A stretch of DNA of 64,000 nucleotides from Malaya genurostris. Taxonomy: Eukaryota > Arthropoda > Insecta > Diptera > Culicidae. The translations under genes were made by a program, and so were the position numbers. The notes beneath the pieces are model-generated. The model had not been told where the DNA came from and did no database searches. It saw only the letters and a program-made list of their open reading frames with translations. Positions 11,794 to 23,402 of the stretch are shown piece by piece (positions within the stretch are counted from its first letter, which is position 1; every line of letters begins with the position of its first letter). The stretch lies in contig NC_080571.1 in the NCBI RefSeq assembly GCF_030247185.1, positions 344,131,879 through 344,195,878 on the forward strand, in the 5' to 3' direction.

Positions 11794-13675
11794 ATGCAAT
11801 CTAGATTCCCTACTAACCATGCGTCTCTCCTATATGAGGAAAAATTTGACACCTGGTTAAATTTAGAGCCTCTCAAGAAGCTTCATGATCTTACTTATGG
11901 ATATAATGATTGGATGGAAATCTATAAAACCAGAATGACAGGTTTGGGATATGCCACAATAAGGGGACTGATTAGCAATTATGTGCCATCTTATGATTTA
12001 AGGTCTTACAGGGTCTCACCTCTGATTGTAGCTTGGGTTCAAAAAGGGATATTTCTAGGCGGGGTGAAAGACAAGACAGGGAATCTTTGGACACATGGCA
12101 AAGGAGGGAGAGCCTTTACTAGTGCTTGTGAGGCTGTCAAGACTCAGGTATTTTAATGTCGCAAACCAAGACCAAGTGTGACCGAGTCTGGAAGGGACTC
12201 CTCAATAATATGCTATCAAAAGTTCGCCATTTGCCAATTGAATTAAATAGGGCTCTAGCTGTGTACACAGATTTAATGAATGTACTAAATGAATCAGGGC
12301 AACTAAGAACCGAGGTTCACCTCCCGTCTCTGAGTGTAAATTGTTTTGTCTATTCTGACTTCATAGTGATGTCGATACTCGGAGAGCGCAGTGGTCTGTA
12401 TCTAGGCCTTTGTTCTTAGAGTTATTCAATAAGATAGCTGAAACATCAGTGCTACTCCTATACTCTTATCTGCAATCCGGAACTAATATGCCTAATAATC
12501 ACTATGAAAACACCTGTAAGTTCCTCCAGTTTCTATCAACCAAACTGATCAAGTTTCTGAGTTACAAGGGACGCCCCAACTTAGCTAGGGAGAATGTCCC
12601 ATTTGTGCTCCTGAAGAATATAGAAGGCTTGGGCCTGGCATCTCTAATTGAGATTTTAGCAGATCAAACGAGCAGGACACGAGTTACCTAGCAGAGGGTG
12701 ACTATAAAACGTCCCCCTTATACAAGATTTTTCAAGGTATGGAAGTCGTTTCTATTGCAGAGTTAATTGGAACAGTAAAGATTATGGGACATCCAAGCAT
12801 AGAAGTCGTAGTGGGGCTAAACAAACTCTATGAAAGGACACACGCTGTTAAGTTAATTAATCATGACACCCGCAACAAATGTATTGGTCTCCTAAAAAAG
12901 GGATATCTGTAAGATCTTCTTCCAAGCTAAAAAAATGTTACCCTAGAGTTGACCCTGAAAGTTTATCCAATTCTCTTGACTTGCAGACACTCATAACTCT
13001 AGGCGTTGATCCGCTGACACTCCGAGGGAGGTTGCTAATGAGGCAGATTCCATACGAGAATTGGTACCAACTCCAATTCGGGAAAAATGCTGAGTTTGAT
13101 CCTATTGACAACATTCTCGGGACTCTGAAGGACACTGCAATAGGTGCAACAAGGTCAGACTTAGCCACTCAGCTGGCTGTCGCTCACATGGAACTTGCCG
13201 CAGAATTCGAAGAAAACCTAAGGACACCAAGGTTTTACTGAGTTACTTGATGGAACCCTATTTTGATTCCACCCTCAGATCGTATCTGAAAGCTTATGAG
13301 AACTCAGCATGGGGCGATCTTGTGAAGAATTACCTAGTGATCAAGCTTACACCCAAGGAATTAGAGTTGAAACCGGAGGGAAGAATGTTTGGTGGAAGTC
13401 CTCTTCCCGAGAGGATGCGAAGAATTATACAGGAGTACAATGCGAGTACATTCATGGACCAGTTCATCCCAGATCAGCTGTTAACCCCAGGAGAGCTGGA
13501 AGTTTTGAAGAAGTTGTTATACTTTAGAACAATGCGACATAAAAATCCAAGCCATTATGTACTAAATATTAGTTTTGACTTCAGCGCATGGAATAGCACT
13601 ATGCGTAGTGATATAGTTGATGTGGCAGCTGAGAATATCTTGGACAAGTGGTATGACACTGCGATATTTGGGAAA
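11794..13675 (+). pseudogene. Endogenous viral element: RNA polymerase (L) fragment of a non-segmented negative-strand RNA virus
   Basis: Six open stretches in successively shifted frames (about 11794-12156, 12156-12419, 12410-12691, 12691-12912, 12879-13241 and 13247-13675) keep one continuous sense-strand order. Landmarks are TVKIMGHPSIEV, matching the GHP block of L proteins; KLTPKELELKPEGRMFG, matching the pre-motif-A K-E-x-E-x-K-x-x-x-R-x-F block; and FDFSAWN, matching palm motif A (D-x-x-x-W-N). The copy ends before the GDN motif C, where a SINE has inserted. L together with an N-like ORF in the same orientation and the order L then N would suit chuviruses (Jingchuvirales), but a rhabdo- or anphevirus-like source is possible. 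It is heavily broken and not functional. Confidence 0.78.
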
Positions 13676-13895
13676 ACCAAAAGTCCTAGCATTACATTCC
13701 TTTTGTGGAATTTAGCCTTTCTGTTTCAACAGACTTCGCAGCCGATTCTTAGTGTACAGAATCATTGCATGGCAAGTACTATGGATCCTACTGACACTAA
13801 GAATCCTTTCAGGTCGGGGCTCGAACATACGACAACTGGCTTGTAAGACCAGCGCCCTATGCATTGAACCACAAACCCGGGTCTATATCTGTAGA
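13676..13895 (-). mobile_element. tRNA-derived SINE inserted in the viral relic
   Basis: Read on the minus strand it has the same organisation as the SINE at 8638-8801: a cccggg-bearing tRNA-like head, a B box gtatgttcgagccccgacc, the body ggattcttagtgtcagtagg and a tail ending ggacttt. The last 50 or so residues of the ORF that seems to run to 13846 come from this SINE, not from the viral gene. No clear target duplication was found, so the ends are approximate. Confidence 0.75.
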
Positions 13896-13934
13896 TTGGG
13901 GATAGACTGGAAGTCAAACTACGTTTTATTTAAG

Positions 13935-14513
13935 ATGGAATCTCAAAATAAAACACCCGGCGCTCAGGCGCCAACTCATCCTACCAAACCCAGAACCAAA
14001 CCGCCTAAATCAAAATTTAAGCCGCGCAAAGGTTAGATCTCAGCAGACGAGCCTCCCAGGCAGAAAATCGGAGGCATGGCTAGAACTGTTGATCTCCCGG
14101 AAGAACCTGACCTTTCTCTTAAACACCTTTCAACAACCTTCAGAACACCGAAAAACGACCCATGTGACATCGATGCTTTTTCAGTACTCGATTTAACAGC
14201 TTTGGGGTGTCGCAAGAAAATCCCAGAATTGCAATTGATCTACACCGGATACTATGATATCGTTGATGCTACCTATCGCGATTTCATGGCTAACGACAGA
14301 TATTGGTCTCGATCAGTATCATCATCTATGTGGACATACTACTGTACGATCCTACTATGGCAACGTCTCATCTTCGTCAAGAGTGAACAACACGATATAT
14401 CTGCAGCTGAATATATCGACATCAAATCATTAATACCATCTGATGTGTCGATCCCAAATTCTATTGCTATATATCTATCAGCTATCGGCCCCGTCCGTGA
14501 AAATATTATATAA
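13935..14513 (+). pseudogene. Endogenous viral element: nucleoprotein-like ORF with one in-frame stop
   Basis: An ATG at 13935 opens a frame with a Pro/Lys-rich N-terminus (KPRTKPPKSKFKPRKG). An in-frame TAG at 14034-14036 interrupts it, and it continues in the same frame from MARTVDLPEEPDLS to a stop near 14513. The second part contains DIDAFSVLDLTALG and IPNSIAIYLSAIGPV, a layout I associate with chuvirus-type nucleoproteins. The assignment rests on composition and on its position just after an L fragment in the same orientation. The body is truncated at the C-terminus. It is not functional as read. Confidence 0.55.
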
Positions 14514-14520
14514 CAAAGAA

Positions 14521-15344
14521 CAAAGAATTAATGAAGCATTAAAATGGCCATATATAAGAAAATTTTGTTACTAACAAACAATAATTACGGGGCTAAATAC
14601 GACATTATGAAACATCTAAGTCTATTTTAGAATCAGCGGACTAAACGCTCCTACAGCCAACACGACAATCGTTGGTGTAATAGAAATTGGAGAGGCCGTT
14701 TCTCAGGATTTCGCTTGAATCCCGAACCCCTGCAGTTTAGTGCATAGCAGAAGGTCCTTCCTATACACAAAAAGTTTAAAGAAGAAAAAGAAAATTTTTA
14801 TTTCGCTGAAAGAAAACCCGTTCCAATTCTCCTCGCGCCGCTGCTCGGACCAAGGCGACTACAAGTGGTGACAGCGGTGTTCGACGCTAGGAAAGCGCGG
14901 CCAGGGGAACGCCAACGGTGCTAGTGGAAAAATTGCAGGCAAAATTATGATCGACGGATTAGTAATAATAGGGTGAGTAAAGTGAAATTGTTTATCGTTA
15001 TTGTATTTATTCTGATCGGAGCTAGCCTGAGCTCGATCAAGTTTCAAGTTCATTAAAGGCAACAAACAGATTACGTTTGCATTTTATTTGCTTACGTTTT
15101 GACCACGGTTAGTACGAAGCACATGTACTAAGGAAAGAAAAAAGAAAAACGCGGGTATGCTATTGAGGTGGCCATACTGGCAGTAAGGGATAAGAATTTC
15201 TCAGTCGGTGTTGAACAGTCGTTCGCACCGCACACGCGTATAGCTCTTGGCTCCTGGAAATTTTTTCTGCAACCTAGAGTTTCATTGATTCAAGGCTTCA
15301 GTCTTTTTGAAGACTACCACAAAATCAGACTAATTTAACCTAAC
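14521..15344 (+). other. 5' leader region of Gypsy element A, with PBS-like site
   Basis: Contains a candidate primer-binding site region (tggtgacagcggtg, about 14867-14880) after an A-rich, LTR-end-like stretch. Most of gag is missing before 15345. No 5' LTR start could be fixed. Confidence 0.4.
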
Positions 15345-15959
15345 TAAGACCTCCGCCACATTACATTACGGCTAAAATGTACCTATCTAGCTCAGGGAGT
15401 CCCTGAGCAGACGGCTAACTCGTTAGCAACCAAAAGCGGACTGAACTCTCTTATTAAAGGAGTAAAGTCCGAAGAAATAAAAATCATACTAAAAGCGGGC
15501 AATTTTGCTGACATTAATGCAGCAACCCAAAAGGTAAGAGAGAACACTACAGAAACGAGCAATGCTGCTCAAATTTTTACCACACGACACACTAGTCGCG
15601 GGCGTGGAAGACCAAATACGTCTGGTGGACAATACTCACATCGCAATGGGCACCCCGGACATTACAATAACTATAATAATAGCAGAACTAATTCCAGAGG
15701 ACACCAAAACTACCGCAACACATACCGAAACAATTTTAATTCAAACAGACAAAACTGGCATAATTACAATAACAGAGGTTACAGTCGCGGAGCTTATAAT
15801 AATCGAAACCCTCGAATGCTCCTCGTACAACCAGAACAACCGAATAATCAACATGCAGCCCCGAATGCACAACCTAACGGTAATATTACTGTTATTCCGA
15901 ATAATTCTAACAATGCTCAAACACCACCACAAAATTTTTTAGGAAGATTTATTCAATGA
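15345..15959 (+). pseudogene. Gypsy element A gag, C-terminal part (nucleocapsid)
   Basis: The open frame reads SLATKSGLNSLIKGVKSEEI and then an Arg/Asn/Gly-rich nucleic-acid-binding tail (TSRGRGRPNTSGG, repeated YNN and NRN). There is no CCHC knuckle, as in several insect Gypsy lineages. The stop TGA (15957-15959) overlaps the protease ATG as ATGA, with the downstream frame shifted by -1. That arrangement suits ribosomal frameshift or reinitiation. The N-terminal two-thirds of gag is deleted. Confidence 0.7.
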
Positions 15960-16771
15960 ACATTTGTGCATCAAATTTTGTAAAAATTTATGTACAAATG
16001 GCTAATTCATTGTGCAATTTTTTATTAGATTCCGGAGCGGACATTTCCGTCATAAAAATCAACAAAGTAAATAATAACCACCCACTAGACGCTAATAATA
16101 AAATAAAAATTACTGGCATAACAAACATTTCTACCGAAACCTTGGCAACAACCACAACAGAATTAAATTTTGGCAATGGACTTGTTACCAACCACACTTT
16201 CCACATAGTAGATAACAACTTTCCAATCCTAACTGATGGCATTTTAGGAAGAGATTTCCTGTCTTCTCATAAGTGCATCATTGATTACGAATGTTGGATG
16301 CTAAATTTCAAAATTTATAATAATATTATTTCATTACCAATTGAAGATACAATTTACCAAAAATATATTATACCACCAAGGTGTGAAGTAATAAGACAAC
16401 TTCACAATCTCAAAATTAACAAAGATATTATAATAGTTTCACAGGAATTGACCCCTGGTGTGTTCTGTGGAAGTACTATCATATCACCAGAAAACACTTT
16501 TATTAAAATTTTGAACACCACAGACTCAACCGTTAATTTAAGCACCAATAATCTCAACCTAAAACTAGAACCTTTAGAAAATTATAAACACTTGAAAACA
16601 AATTTAGGCGATAACAACAAAGAGCAACGTACAAATGAAATTTTAAAAAGCATAGAAAAGTCGGATGTACCATTCTATGCAGCAAACGATTTCAAAAAAC
16701 TTATAAGCAATTACAACGACATTTTCTGTCTACAAAATGAGCCACTTACTACCAACAATTTTTATACCCAG
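15956..16771 (+). CDS. Gypsy element A pol, protease part
   Basis: Aspartic protease with the active-site block FLLDSGADISVI about 25 residues in, and the second conserved block ILGRDFL. The linker continues to the hAT MITE inserted at 16772. Excluding that 159-bp insert and one 8-bp target copy (167 bp), the frame here matches the reverse-transcriptase frame downstream. The pol ORF was therefore continuous before insertion. The residues after LTTNNFYTQ belong to the MITE. Confidence 0.85.
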
Positions 16772-16930
16772 CAGGCGCGTACCCAGAAAAAAATTTCGGG
16801 GGGTGTTCCAGAACATGTTGATCAATTTCCATAATTTCCATTTCCATAGTTTCCATTTACATAATATAATACTTTTTTGAGTTTCGGAAGGGGTTTGAAC
16901 CCCTAAAACACCTCCCTGTATACGCGACTG
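16772..16930. mobile_element. hAT MITE, 159 bp, nested in Gypsy A pol
   Basis: Ends are caggcgcgtac and (inverted) cagtcgcgtatac, the CAG-type termini common in hAT elements. A perfect 8-bp duplication atacccag flanks it (16764-16771 and 16931-16938). The interior is t/c-rich and non-coding. It is younger than the host Gypsy element. Confidence 0.88.
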
Positions 16931-16938
16931 ATACCCAG

Positions 16939-19143
16939 GATATAGAACTGACTGATAACGTACCAGTCTATATCCCTAACTATAAAATGATTCATTCGCA
17001 GAAAAACGAAATCGATGGGCAGGTATATAAAATGCTAAACGAAAAGATTATCGAACCTTCCATATCTTCTTATAATAATCCCATCCTACTAGTACCAAAG
17101 AAAGGTGAGGATAACTCAAAAAAATGGCGTTTAGTTGTTGACTTCAGACAGCTAAATAAAAAACTTCTCGCGGATAAATTTCCGCTACCAAGAATTGATA
17201 CTATTCTAGATCAACTTGGCAGAGCAAAATTTTTTAGCACACTGGATCTGATGTCCGGATTTCATCAGATACCACTAAGCGAAAATGCAAGAAAATACAC
17301 TGCATTCTCGACCCAGACAGGTCATTTTCAATTTACAAGATTGCCATTTGGACTAAATGTCAGCCCGAATAGCTTTCAAAGGATGATGACAATCGCTATG
17401 GCTGGTCTGACACCAGAAATGGCTTTCGTCTACATTGATGATATCATTGTAATAGGATGCTCAATTAAACATCATTTATCGAATTTAATAAAGGTATTTG
17501 AACGACTTGGAAAATATAACTTAAAATTGAATGCAAGTAAATGCAAATTTTTTAGAAGTGAAGTAATATACTTGGGACATAAAATAACCGATAAAGGCAT
17601 TTTGCCAGACGATTCAAAATTTGAAGCAATAAAAAATTACCCAGTACCAACAAATAGTGACGAAGTGCGACGATTCGTAGCATTTTGCAACTACTATCGT
17701 AAATTTGTTCCGAATTTTTCGATCATAGCTTATCCATTACACCAGTTACTGAAAAAGAACCATCAATTCATTTGGTCACCACAATGTCAAAACGCATTCT
17801 ATACTCTAAAACAATATTTAATGTCTCCAATTATACTGCAATTCCCAGACTTCACGAAAACTTTTATTCTAACCACTGATGCTTCAGACATTGGTTGTGG
17901 AGCAGTTTTATCTCAAAACATAGATGGAGATGAACTTCCAATTGCATTCGCCAGTAAAACTTTTACCCCAGGCGAAAAAAATAAAGCCGTAATTCTAAAG
18001 GAGTTAACAGCTATTCATTGGGCTATTAACTACTTCAAATCATACTTGTACGGTACAAAATTTATAGTAAAAACGGATCATAGACCACTAGTATATCTTT
18101 TCGGCATGAAAGACCCAACGTCGAAGCTGACTAGAATGCGACTAGATCTAAGTGAATTCGATTTTGAAATACAGTATATTGAGGGTAAGGATAACGTGGG
18201 AGCGGACGCGTTGTCACGTGTTGTCGTTACCTCTGATGAACTTAAACAAAAGTCGATTCTAATAGTGAATACGCGATCAATGGCACGAAGTCAAAGATCC
18301 AAACCGATTGGAAAAAATGAGGAGTGTGAAACCAAGCCTGATCAACTTGCGATGTACACCACCGAAAACCAATCAGAAACAAAAAAATTAGCCAAAATCA
18401 GCACAATAATCGAAAAAAATTGCATAACATTTTCAATTTATATTAAAGCAAAGGAAATAATAAACAATAAACTAAAGAAAGGCATACTGAAGTATGAATA
18501 TAAAATAAATAATGAAAGTCAAATTAGCTTTGCTCTTTCAGACATTGAAGAAGATATGAAAAAACTTCAAATAAATAAAATTGCGCTGTCTCAAGAAGAC
18601 GAAATATTTAAACTAATTCCCATGGAAGTACTCAAACAAGTGAGTAATAAAACATTAAAAGCCATGCAAATTATAATTTTCAAACCAGCAATTTTCATTA
18701 GTGATCTTTGCAAGGTAAATGAAATATTGAAAAGGCATCATGAAACACCAACAGGTGGACATATAGGACAGCATAGACTATACCTCAAACTAAGAGAAAT
18801 TTATGTCTGGAGAAAAATGAAACAGTCAATTTCACAATTCATCAAGGCCTGTGAATTGTGCAAATTGAATAAGATAACTAAAAATACTAAAGAAAACACA
18901 CTAATTACAGCTACACCATCAAAACCGTTTGAAATAGTGGCAATCGATACAATCGGACCACTACCAAAGACAAACAAAAATAACCGGTACGCATTAACAA
19001 TGCAATGCGAACTAACGAAATACGTAGTTTATGCACCAATACCTACTAAAGAAGCTAACATAATAGCAAAGACTTAAGTGGAAAATTTTATACTAATATA
19101 TGGTAAATTTTTATAATTAAAAACAGATCAAGGTACAGAGTTC
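16939..19143 (+). pseudogene. Gypsy element A pol: reverse transcriptase, RNase H, integrase start
   Basis: An open frame runs to 19077 (696 residues from the ATG at 16987). RT shows LVVDFRQLNKK, STLDLMSGFHQI, LPFGLNVSPNSFQR and the catalytic FVYIDDIIV. RNase H shows TTDASDIGCGAVLS, a later E and TDHRPLVYLF, then DNVGADALSRV. The integrase has its HHCC zinc finger (RHHETPTGGH ... CELCKLNK) and first Asp (VAIDTIGPL). After a TAA at 19075-19077 the second Asp block (LKTDQGTEF) is still visible, then similarity stops at about 19143. The RT and RNase H look intact; the integrase is truncated and joined to unrelated sequence. Confidence 0.9.
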
Positions 19144-19385
19144 CACTTCGTTACATTCATCTCCCGAAGGGTGAAGGTGTTTTACCAGTGCACTGTTGAG
19201 TGCATGTCTCTACCTAGGCGCGGGTGCTGCCGTACGCGAAAGTAGCAATACCCTGAAGGAAGCCCTCATGTGGGCGCACCGGGATGTGGTATACGCCATA
19301 GAAAGCTATCAAAGGGAAATGGATATGGCCATAGCGGGGAACCAAACATTATCTAACATTATGCGATAAGTTTTCAAGACTAACA
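19144..19385 (+). other. Unassigned insert between two integrase fragments
   Basis: Visibly less A-rich than either flank. One frame is open for about 60 residues (about 19185-19369) and includes LYLGAGAAVRESSNTLKEAL and then a helical segment with MWAHRDVVYAIESYQ. I do not recognise the family. It sits exactly where one integrase ends (second Asp block) and another begins (also at its second Asp block), so it marks a recombination or insertion junction. Confidence 0.4.
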
Positions 19386-20045
19386 ATGGCGATCCCTCTA
19401 AGGACACGCAACGCTATACACTTCTTTTCAAACGTAGGAAAACCTTCCCTTCTCGTCATGGATCAAGAAGCATCATTCACTTCAACAACAATTAAAGAGT
19501 TCCTTGAAGAAAATGATGTTGAGTACGATTATACAAGTGTTGGGCAGTCCTCTTCCAACGGAACGGTTGAAATTGTTCACAGAACGTTGAGAGAACTGCA
19601 TAACATCTTGAGTATTAGAGAAACAACAAAAGATTTGTCAGAAACAGCAAAAAATAATTTGGCAGTCTCTATTTATAATGAATCCATACACTCGCAAACA
19701 AAATTAACCACTAAAGAGCTATTCTTTGGCTTTAAAAATGAGGAAACGGTATCCGAAGATTTAGAAGAAAGAATTAGACAAAGAGAGATATTCTACAGAA
19801 TCTTTTCTGAAAAATATGAACAAAAGAAGCTCAGAGATTTAGAAAAACTCAACAAGAGCAGAGAAGAGCCTGAAAATTTTTCTTTAAATGACACGATCTT
19901 CGAGAGAAAACGCAATAATCTAAAACACCAACCTCGATATCAAGAACTAAAGGTAATAGAAAATAGGAAACCTAACATAATTGACGAGAGCGGAAGAAAA
20001 ATCCACAAAACTAAGCTAAAACGAAAACGAAATATTTTACCCTAA
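19386..20045 (+). pseudogene. Gypsy integrase C-terminal half from a second element
   Basis: Starts at the second catalytic Asp (SLLVMDQEASF) and goes through the third catalytic position (SSNGTVEIVHRTLRELHNIL, with E in NGTVE) into a Lys/Arg/Glu-rich C-terminal tail ending KTKLKRKRNI. The same block occurs at 36000-36400, so this belongs to a different Gypsy family than the RT at 16939-19143. It is followed by an env-like frame, as in errantivirus-type elements. Confidence 0.75.
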
Positions 20046-20101
20046 CAATAATTAATAATCCCATTTTTGTCTTCAATTTAATGTTTCTTTACAGCTAGAA
20101 G

Positions 20102-20770
20102 ATGACACCCAGAGTTACTATAATTTATTGTTGCATCATACTTCTGTGGTGTGATTTCATCAGTCCTTCTGACATAGAAATAATCGAACTAAACAACAAT
20201 CCAGGCATTGTTGCTTTCAAAACCAAACCCGTTTTTTTTAAAAGAAGGTTCCCACACGCTAATTCACAAATTCAATCTGTATTCATTTAGAATTATCTTA
20301 AAACAATATAAAACAATTATCAACAAACTAGAAGAAAACTCAAATATTATCCAAATAGTCAACATTTTAAAACAAAAACATAGCCAAGCTTATTTTGTAC
20401 TAGAAAATCTAACTATAAAACGAAGGAAAACAAAAAGATCTCTCAATTCTCTTGGATCTACTATAGAAATGATAACGGGAAACCTTGATAATGAAGATTT
20501 ACTCAAAATTGAAAATCAATTGGAATCTTTGAAATATTCAAACAATGCTTTAATTACAGAAAACAATGAACAGGTCAGAGTAAATGAGTTATTTGAAAGC
20601 AGGATTAACAATTTAACGAAAGAAGCTTATAGACAATCTATAGAAATTGATAGCATCATAAAACAAGCTAGGTTGAGTTTAGACAGGCCAATCGACTGGA
20701 AACACATTCTACACGTACACAGCATCATCTTCAACATCGACACGATCCACCACCAGCTGATGACAATCTT
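20102..20770 (+). pseudogene. Errantivirus-type envelope-like ORF, broken
   Basis: An ATG at 20102 gives a hydrophobic signal-peptide-like start (IIYCCIILLW). A frame change near 20210-20290 moves the reading to a second frame. That frame has a furin-type site (RRKTKR, about 20425) followed by SLNSLGSTIEMITGNLD, the fusion-peptide-like start seen in insect errantivirus env proteins related to baculovirus F. It stops being env-like near 20770; no transmembrane anchor is present. Truncated and frameshifted. Confidence 0.6.
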
Positions 20771-21315
<545 letters not shown>

Positions 21316-21485
21316 ATAAAAAGAAGAAATGAAATCTTAATTCTTAAAAAGATTACATTGAAAAAAATTAAAAAAAAATGTTACACTAAACTGGTTGAAA
21401 AATTCTTTTCATTTTTTTTATTTTTACTAAATGAACATAATTCAACACTACAATAAGTTTGATGACAGCATATCAAATAAGATGA

Positions 21486-21764
21486 AATGGATCATTTCCA
21501 ATTCCAAAAGATCGAATAAATTCTATAAAACTTGTGCAAGTGAGGAGTCAATTCAGGCTAGAAACAAAACAAATCAAGAGAGAAAAATTGCTCTATTCAC
21601 AAAATAAAGCTGAATTGATCGCAACTAACGCGCAGACAATTAGCAAACAAACTAATTTAGTAACCCGATACAACGCATTAAAGAAATTAATTGCGTAGTG
21701 CTTAAAGTTATTAGACACTGAAGCTGAGGTATCCGCTTCAGAGTTGCTTCCTATAAAAGAAATA
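21486..21764 (+). pseudogene. Gypsy element B gag, N-terminal part (left of nested Tc1)
   Basis: An ATG near 21489 is followed, after a frame change, by a Lys/Gln-rich helical frame (YSQNKAELIATNAQTISKQT) with one TAG, then DTEAEVSASELLPIKEI up to the Tc1 insertion. The frame resumes at 23403, right of the Tc1 element, as EETSDSDSDRESK. Confidence 0.55.
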
Positions 21765-23400
21765 CAGTGGGTCAATAAAGTATTGGCACACCCCACATTT
21801 TCTTCAGATCTAGGCTATCGTACATTTTTCGAAAATTTCAACACCACCACGTAATTCCCCGTCCAAAATAACCCCAAATCACTCATTTTCAATAAATAAT
21901 TTCATTTTAATCAGAAGATAGCACAAAAAATGCAAATATACAAACCAAAAAAGTATTGGCACCCCTGCTAAAAAATCACATTGTTTGTTTGTTTTTTTCA
22001 CAAACACTTGTTGCAAACATGAAAAAGTTTGTCTACGTGTTAATTAAACACTGTCCGGTCACGTTTCGATTATTTTTATTAAAAAATTAATATGATTTCT
22101 ACTAAAGTTGGAGAATGGTCGTCGGATACTCGTCAAAGAATAATTAATCTTCACTTAAAAGGCTACAGTTATGGTGATATCGAAAAAACAATGGATATAA
22201 GTCGTTCTACAATACGGGCAATCATAAAAAAACATGAAAAAACTGGAACCGTTTTCAATCAACCAAGAAGTGGCCGACCAGCGAAGATTACGCCACGAGA
22301 AAAACGTCGTATTCTACATGTAGTCGAACAAAATCCTCGAGTAAGTGCCCAAAGCTTGGCCGACGAACTTGAAAACACTTCAGATAAAAAAGTCAACCCA
22401 CAAACAATCAGAAATTGCCTTCACAAAGCCGGTTATTACGGTAGATCAGCTCGTAAGAAGCCATTGATTTCTGAAACGAACAGAATAAAACGTTTGAATT
22501 TTGCAAAAGAATACGTTAACAAACCTCAAGAATTCTGGGATAATGTTATTTTTTCAGATGAAAGCAAGTTTAATTTGTTTGGTTCCGATGGTCATCAAGT
22601 GGTTTGGCGAAAACCCAACACTGAATTACTTCAAAAAAATATTTTAAAAACGGTAAAACACGGCGGCGGTCACGTTATGGTTTGGGGTTGTATGTCGGCA
22701 AATGGCGTCGGAAATTTAGAATTTATCGACGGAAAAATGAATGCTAAACAATATATCGATATTTTAAAAGTAAATCTACATGCGAGCGCGGCTAAGTTGA
22801 ATATTCTCGATACGTTTATTTTTCAACAAGACAATGATCCAAAACATACAGCGTATGTGACACGAGAATGGTTACTCTACAATGTTAAAAATAAACTGAA
22901 CACGCCGCCACAATCACCTGATCTTAACCCAATCGAGAATTTATGGTCAGCGGTGGAGAGGGCAATTCGAAAACACACCATAGCCAACCTTCGAGAGTTG
23001 AAAACCGTTTTACTGAAGGAGTGGGAGAAGATTTCAGCAGACTACACTCGATCGCTTGTAAACTCTATGAAACGACGGCTAGAAGCCGTTATCGTGGCTA
23101 ATGGCTTGAATACGAAGTATTAGATCGATTTTAGTCCTACATTTTATCATTTTACCGTTTTATTTGTTGAATTTTAGCGTTAATTTTTTATTTTCCGGCA
23201 GTGTGCCAATACTTTTTTGGTTTCTGTTTTTGTTTTTTTTGCATTTTCTTTTAATCGAAATAAAATTATTTATTGAAAATGAGTGATTTGGGGTTATTTT
23301 GAACGGGGAATTACGTGGTGATGTTGAAATTTTCGAAATAAGTACGAGAGTCTAGATCTGAAGAAAATGTGGGGTGTGCCAATACTTTATTGACCCACTG
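21765..23400 (+). mobile_element. Complete Tc1-like transposon, 1636 bp, IR/DR type, nested in Gypsy B gag
   Basis: Flanked by TA (21763-21764 and 23401-23402), the Tc1/mariner target. Both ends begin cagtgggtcaataaagtatt, and the terminal inverted repeats run about 200 bp with few differences. Inside each repeat a second copy of the aaagtattggcac box lies about 190 bp from the end (left near 21950, right near 23215). This is the inverted-repeat/direct-repeat layout with paired transposase sites known from Sleeping Beauty-type elements. The single transposase ORF is uninterrupted. By inspection this is the best preserved mobile element in the window. Confidence 0.93.
22092..23123 (+). CDS. 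Tc1 transposase, DD34E, full length
   Basis: A 343-residue protein, the usual Tc1 size. An N-terminal paired-like DNA-binding region holds two helix-turn-helix parts (LHLKGYSYGDIEKTMDISRS and the later VNPQTIRNCLHKAGY), joined by a GRP hinge (PRSGRPAKI). The catalytic domain has the first Asp in VIFSDESKFNLFG, the second in FQQDNDPKHTAY and the Glu in SPDLNPIENLW. There are 34 residues between second Asp and Glu, so DD34E is verified by count. All catalytic residues are present with no stop or frameshift. It cuts and pastes its own element at TA sites in the nucleus. Alternative start codons nearby would change only a few residues. Confidence 0.95.
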   Translation: MISTKVGEWSSDTRQRIINLHLKGYSYGDIEKTMDISRSTIRAIIKKHEKTGTVFNQPRSGRPAKITPREKRRILHVVEQNPRVSAQSLADELENTSDKKVNPQTIRNCLHKAGYYGRSARKKPLISETNRIKRLNFAKEYVNKPQEFWDNVIFSDESKFNLFGSDGHQVVWRKPNTELLQKNILKTVKHGGGHVMVWGCMSANGVGNLEFIDGKMNAKQYIDILKVNLHASAAKLNILDTFIFQQDNDPKHTAYVTREWLLYNVKNKLNTPPQSPDLNPIENLWSAVERAIRKHTIANLRELKTVLLKEWEKISADYTRSLVNSMKRRLEAVIVANGLNTKY

Positions 23401-23402
23401 TA

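Noticed and set aside
13752..13934. An upstream extension of the nucleoprotein-like ORF starting at 13752
   Set aside because: That part lies mostly in the minus-strand SINE; the first credible ATG after it is at 13935.
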